Assembly: GCF_025947365.1 (NCBI RefSeq)
Contig: NZ_CP110012.1
Span: forward strand, 1,674,001-1,738,000
Length of the DNA stretch: 64,000 bases
DNA from: Flavobacterium sp. N502540
GTDB taxonomy: Bacteria > Bacteroidota > Bacteroidia > Flavobacteriales > Flavobacteriaceae
Direction: 5' to 3'
Under the pieces are notes generated by a model that had not been told where the DNA came from, ran no database searches, and was given only the letters and a program-made list of their open reading frames with translations. Positions 60,771-64,000 of the stretch are shown one piece after another (the stretch's first letter is position 1; each line of letters begins with the position of its first letter). The position numbers and the translations under genes are program-made.

Positions 60771-61385
60771 TTATTTGCCAAAAGGATATGAAATACCTAA
60801 TTGAAAACTAACATTTGTATTATAATCACCAAACCAATAATCGCTATTGTTGGCATTGCTTCCGTAATAATCACTGTCAAGAACATCCACAATTCCTTTT
60901 TTGAAACGGGCTTCAAAAGTTAATCCGGATGGTAATCTATAACCAATACCCATGATAAAAGCCAGATCAATATCTGATTTTTCATAAAGCAAATTGTCCT
61001 GTAATCTAAAGTCTAAAGTGGGGCCGGCCTGAAATTGAAAGCCATTTTTTAAAGTAAATTTATTGACTACAGCAATGGAAAGATAATCAATTTCTAAATC
61101 TTTCAAACTCACAACATCGTTACCATTATTATAACTGATAAAAGTTTTAACGTTACTCGCACCTTGCTGACTGTATGTGATTTCGGGTTGTAAGGTGTAA
61201 ATTTTGGTTAATTTGATTTCACCAAAACCACCTATATAAAAATCAGTTTTATAGTCGGAACGTGTATTGGAGAATGTAGAAAAAGAAGCTCCTGCTCTCA
61301 AACCTGGTTTAAAGGTAACCTGTGCCTGTAAACTTGTTAAGGCAAACAAGGCCAATACGATAATTATTAAATTTCTTTTGTTCAT
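60771..61385 (-). CDS. Outer membrane beta-barrel protein (tandem paralogue 2)
   Basis: A 204-residue protein with a signal peptide ending LQAQ, eight to ten amphipathic strands (KPGLRAGASFSTFS, YTLQPEITYSQQGAS, VNKFTLKNGFQFQAGP, FEARFKKGIVDVLDS) and a terminal hydrophobic strand. It belongs to the PorT-like/outer-membrane beta-barrel group. Its neighbour at 61394 is clearly related, so the pair arose by tandem duplication. The role is unknown; a pore or lipid-accommodating barrel is possible. Confidence 0.8.
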   Translation of the reverse strand: MNKRNLIIIVLALFALTSLQAQVTFKPGLRAGASFSTFSNTRSDYKTDFYIGGFGEIKLTKIYTLQPEITYSQQGASNVKTFISYNNGNDVVSLKDLEIDYLSIAVVNKFTLKNGFQFQAGPTLDFRLQDNLLYEKSDIDLAFIMGIGYRLPSGLTFEARFKKGIVDVLDSDYYGSNANNSDYWFGDYNTNVSFQLGISYPFGK

Positions 61386-61393
61386 GATTTAAT

Positions 61394-62023
61394 TTATTTT
61401 ACTTTGAAAGTGTAGCTAATACCAATTTGGAAAACCTGATTTAAAGTAATGTCATCATAATAGCGTCTGTTTTCATTATCATAATCATATCCGTCGTAAC
61501 CATAAATATCAACTAAACCTTGTTTTAATCGGGCTTCAAAAGTTAATCCATTTGGAAGGGTATACCCAACTCCACCAACAATGGCAAAGTCAACATCAAC
61601 AGGGTTCTCTCCAAATTTGTCAAAATTATCATTGGTTTTAAAATCTATAGAGGGTCCGGCTAACACGTGGAAACCTTTTCCTTTAAAATTAAATTTAGCC
61701 ACAGCTCCCAGTGTAAGATAGTTGATTTCGGCTTTCTGATTTCTGCGACGGGAAGTATTGTTATCAAAATCTAAATAAGACAGACGAATTTCAGAACCTT
61801 GTCTCGAATAATTTAACTCGGGTTGCAGCGTAAAATATTTATTGAATTTTATGGCCATTAATGCACCAATATAAAAATCAGATTTTGAACTGCTATTCCC
61901 CGGCATATTACTTAAATCTGATATATTTAAACCTCCGCGAAATCCCGGACTAACCTTTACCTGGGCATTTGACGTTATAATTCCAACAAATAAAACAAAG
62001 GCAATTACGGTTATTTTTTTCAT
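61394..62023 (-). CDS. Outer membrane beta-barrel protein (tandem paralogue 1)
   Basis: A 209-residue exported protein with a signal peptide ending SNAQ and a beta-barrel pattern parallel to the next gene (SPGFRGGLNISDLS, FTLQPELNYSRQGSE, VAKFNFKGKGFHVLAGPSI, FEARLKQGLVDIYGY). Eight nucleotides separate it from its paralogue. Strand spacing suggests an eight-stranded barrel. The function is unknown. Confidence 0.8.
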   Translation of the reverse strand: MKKITVIAFVLFVGIITSNAQVKVSPGFRGGLNISDLSNMPGNSSSKSDFYIGALMAIKFNKYFTLQPELNYSRQGSEIRLSYLDFDNNTSRRRNQKAEINYLTLGAVAKFNFKGKGFHVLAGPSIDFKTNDNFDKFGENPVDVDFAIVGGVGYTLPNGLTFEARLKQGLVDIYGYDGYDYDNENRRYYDDITLNQVFQIGISYTFKVK

Positions 62024-62061
62024 TTTTGGTCTGATTTAAGTTTAGGTTTAGTTTAATTTTT

Positions 62062-62697
62062 TTACTCTGATTTCAAATAATTTAATTCAATTTTCAGCTT
62101 AATATTTTGATGATTAATCAAAATTTTCTCAGCAAAAATATTGTTTTCTGAACTAAATGTCAGTGTAAATTTTTCTTTTGTTTTAGAAGACTGAACGACC
62201 TTCTCTAACTTTTGGTCCTTTTTGGAGATAAAAAGATAGTTGTCACGTTTTCCATCCTGTGATTTATAGATGTCTGCTGATTCATTTTCGAATTGTTGCT
62301 GAAAGATATAATCTTTTTTCAGCAGCAAGCGAAAATCTTCTCTTAAAGTATTGATAAGGATTTTTCGGTCTAATTCGGATATAATAGAATTGATTTTAAA
62401 GTCTGTTTCAGAAATTTCAAAATCCATTAATTTGTTGCCAAATTCGGTAGTGAATACAATACGATGTGTAGTGTCATTGATTTTTTTGGCGATGAAAATT
62501 CCAGACATTTCATGACCGTAAACTGTGATGTTGGTTTTATAAACGTAATCGGTTTTTGAATCTGCGAAATAAGGGACCTGATAAGACGTTCGGTCTAATT
62601 TTTTAGGAGTATAGTTTTTTGTGACAGAACCGCAAGAAACCAGAACAATTGCAAGGAAGCAATTAATTATTAAAAACTGAATCGTCGATTTTTGCAT
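62062..62697 (-). CDS. Unknown lipoprotein next to LolA (possible LolB/DUF3261 equivalent)
   Basis: A 211-residue lipoprotein with a signal peptide ending LVSC (Cys22) and a beta-rich body (YVYKTNITVYGHEMSGIFIAK). The gene overlaps the LolA-like gene by 36 nt. In proteobacterial aryl-polyene clusters a lipoprotein of this position (DUF3261) accompanies a LolA-like carrier; the present protein could be the counterpart, but sequence similarity was not tested. Confidence 0.6.
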   Translation of the reverse strand: MQKSTIQFLIINCFLAIVLVSCGSVTKNYTPKKLDRTSYQVPYFADSKTDYVYKTNITVYGHEMSGIFIAKKINDTTHRIVFTTEFGNKLMDFEISETDFKINSIISELDRKILINTLREDFRLLLKKDYIFQQQFENESADIYKSQDGKRDNYLFISKKDQKLEKVVQSSKTKEKFTLTFSSENNIFAEKILINHQNIKLKIELNYLKSE

Positions 62698-63289
62698 TGA
62701 TCACTTTATTTTTAAGTACAATTCGGGTATAATCTTCAGAGGATTCTAACAGTTTTACCTGAACTACAGTTGCTTCTTCTTTGTCGAAAGTCAGTTCAAT
62801 TTGTTTGATGTATTTTTTTAAAGTAGCATCTTTAGGAACAAACTTCGCTATATTCTGTCCTTTTGATTTGAAATAAGAAATGACAAACTCCTTGTCGTCA
62901 AACATATTACCGCTTACGCTTCCGACAATCAATTTGTTGATTCTGCCAAAGATTTTGCTGTTGCCCATATCAACGGCACTTTTCTTCCCTTCGTCGTTAA
63001 TCAGTATTTTTCCGTTTTTAAAAACAATACTGTAATTGTATGGTTTCTTGTATTGCCATTGCAGTAAAGAAGGTTCTTTAAAAATCATTTTTCCCGAAGT
63101 TTCAATATCTTTCGATAAAAAGTCCAAGTGTTTGTATTGAACAAAATCAGTACTCAGGGTTTTTATTTTTTTGGAAACTACATTTACATCTTGTTTGAAA
63201 GCGGTAACTTCAGCATCAGACATTTTTTGTTCCTGAGCCAACAAATTGCCTGAGATAAATAAAATTAAGAGTGCTATTTTAGTTTTCAT
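62663..63289 (-). CDS. LolA-like outer-membrane lipoprotein carrier
   Basis: A 208-residue periplasmic protein with a signal peptide (IALLILFISGNLLAQ) and a LolA-type half-barrel: SKKIKTLSTDFVQYKHLDFL, TSGKMIFKEPSLLQWQYKKP and the late IKQIELTFDKEEATVVQVKL. In flexirubin and aryl-polyene clusters such proteins are thought to carry the pigment lipid across the periplasm. It overlaps the next lipoprotein gene by 35-36 nt, implying translational coupling. Confidence 0.85.
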   Translation of the reverse strand: MKTKIALLILFISGNLLAQEQKMSDAEVTAFKQDVNVVSKKIKTLSTDFVQYKHLDFLSKDIETSGKMIFKEPSLLQWQYKKPYNYSIVFKNGKILINDEGKKSAVDMGNSKIFGRINKLIVGSVSGNMFDDKEFVISYFKSKGQNIAKFVPKDATLKKYIKQIELTFDKEEATVVQVKLLESSEDYTRIVLKNKVINAKIDDSVFNN

Positions 63290-63318
63290 ATTTATTACGA
63301 ATTGCGCTTTATTATTTT

Positions 63319-63405
63319 GCCACAGATTAAAGGATTCTCACAGATTAAAGTATTAAAATCCGTTTTTATCCGCGTCTTCGCGTGAGCGAATCTGCTTCAT
63401 CCGCG
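63319..63405. repeat. Partial CCACAGATT-family intergenic repeat
   Basis: Begins GCCACAGATTAAAGGATT and continues with a GC-rich CCGCGTCTTCGCGTGAGCG stretch up to the stop codon of the deacetylase gene. It resembles the left arm of the element at 58552 but has no complete right arm. Confidence 0.6.
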
Positions 63406-63406
63406 T

Positions 63407-64000
63407 TCAGTTTTCATAAGGATTAAGATTCAAAAGTTCTTCGGTTGAAATTACTTTATAATTGTTTTGCTGCAAAAATTGCAAAAACTGTTCCAGTACC
63501 AAAACAGAGTGTGCACCTGTGTCGTGCAAAAGTACAATTCCTCCCGGAGAAATATGTTTTATGATTCGGTTGAAAATTAAACTTTGGTTGGTTGTGCCAC
63601 CGTCCAGCGAGCGAATATTCCATCCTATTACTTTGTGGCCGGTACGTTTTAAAGCTCTTCGGATGGAGGGTGTTGTAACTCCGTAGGGCGGGCGGAAAAA
63701 GTTTATTCTTTTGGAGGTGTATTTTTCTAAAAGAGCGTCTGTTTTCTGAATTTCGGCTGTGATTTGTTTAGCATTATAAAAATCAAAAAAAGAAGAATGG
63801 CTGTATGAATGATTGCCAACCAAATGTCCTTCTGCTATAATTTGTTGTACGATTTCAGGATGAGTTTCGATGTTTTTTCCGATGCAGAAAAAAGTAGCTT
63901 TGACTTCATATTTCTTTAAAAGAGCCAAAACTTCCGGAGTAAAAATAGAGGGTCCGTCATCAAAAGTAATTGCAATTTTCTTTTGGGTTTCTGAGGAATT
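63407..64000 (-). CDS. Polysaccharide deacetylase family protein, partial at its 5' end
   Basis: The frame is open to the window edge, so the N-terminus lies beyond base 64000; the 197 visible residues start before the NodB motif. The motifs are all present: IAITFDDGP (metal-binding Asp), NHSYSH (HxxSH), FFRPPYG and VLLHDTG. It removes N- or O-acetyl groups from peptidoglycan or another polymer. It closes the visible part of the flexirubin-like cluster, in which deacetylase genes have been noted. Confidence 0.9.
   Translation of the reverse strand, partial: NSSETQKKIAITFDDGPSIFTPEVLALLKKYEVKATFFCIGKNIETHPEIVQQIIAEGHLVGNHSYSHSSFFDFYNAKQITAEIQKTDALLEKYTSKRINFFRPPYGVTTPSIRRALKRTGHKVIGWNIRSLDGGTTNQSLIFNRIIKHISPGGIVLLHDTGAHSVLVLEQFLQFLQQNNYKVISTEELLNLNPYEN

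Overview
The window is chromosomal DNA of a Flavobacteriaceae bacterium, very probably a Flavobacterium close to F. johnsoniae. The evidence is the low GC, the TAnnTTTG promoter boxes, the gliding/type IX secretion lipoprotein SprE/PorW, the split F-type ATP synthase operon (atpB-E-F-H-A-G without atpD/atpC), many Bacteroidota-only families, and what looks like the left part of a flexirubin (aryl-polyene pigment) cluster. No rRNA, tRNA, CRISPR array, prophage or intact insertion sequence was seen.

Layout. 1-6534: end of a Tex-type RNA-binding protein, tatA, a membrane-anchored coiled-coil protein, a GH3-like acyl-adenylating enzyme, a DUF6909-like protein and a Wzz-like two-TM protein. 6551-16479: a surface polysaccharide locus, especially AT-rich in its middle, with a Wzx flippase, methyltransferase, two Wzy/WaaL-type multispanning proteins, three GT4 glycosyltransferases, UDP-xylose synthase and UDP-GlcNAc 2-epimerase. 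16586-25610: ORF6N protein, PaaK/CapK-like ligase, purD, two small Bacteroidota membrane families, upp, DUF4254, a GT9 enzyme, two unknowns and a PaaE-like reductase. 25738-36953: an ABC exporter pair, sprE/porW, bactofilin, atpZ and the ATP synthase genes. 37432-44597: acetyltransferase, a second flippase, dut, sugar nucleotidyltransferase, TPR protein, DUF4292 lipoprotein and an EnvC-type protein. 44731-49961: CBS protein, rbfA, a LolC/E-type permease, a MATE pump, a small immunity-like protein and dusB. 50358-64000 (all minus strand): PaaK-like ligase, C45 acyltransferase-like lipoprotein, CrtI-like oxidoreductase, a giant MMPL-PlsC fusion, GT2-DUF2062 fusion, small unknown, FabZ-like dehydratase, two tandem beta-barrels, a lipoprotein, LolA and a polysaccharide deacetylase. 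This set fits an envelope-targeted aryl-polyene/flexirubin cluster whose ketosynthases and ammonia lyase would lie beyond base 64000.

How the parts relate. The 6.5-16.5 kb locus should make a xylose/GlcNAc- or ManNAc-containing surface glycan. The sprE-bactofilin-atpZ-atp block packs gliding/secretion, cytoskeleton and energy genes head to tail, with a 53-nt overlap between bactofilin and atpZ. The last 14 kb combines acyl activation, acyl transfer, desaturation, RND-type transport and a LolA-like carrier, a plausible route for making a pigment lipid and moving it to the outer membrane.

I found no clearly new defence or mobile system. The most interesting signals are the three-part MMPL-acyltransferase-Rossmann fusion, the Glu-to-Gln change in the FabZ-like protein, a 31-bp palindrome inside the ORF6N gene, several families of intergenic hairpin repeats, a phosphorylase-like motif in the DUF6909-like protein, and a hairpin between atpE and atpF. 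All family names come from reading the translated sequence; no database search was possible.
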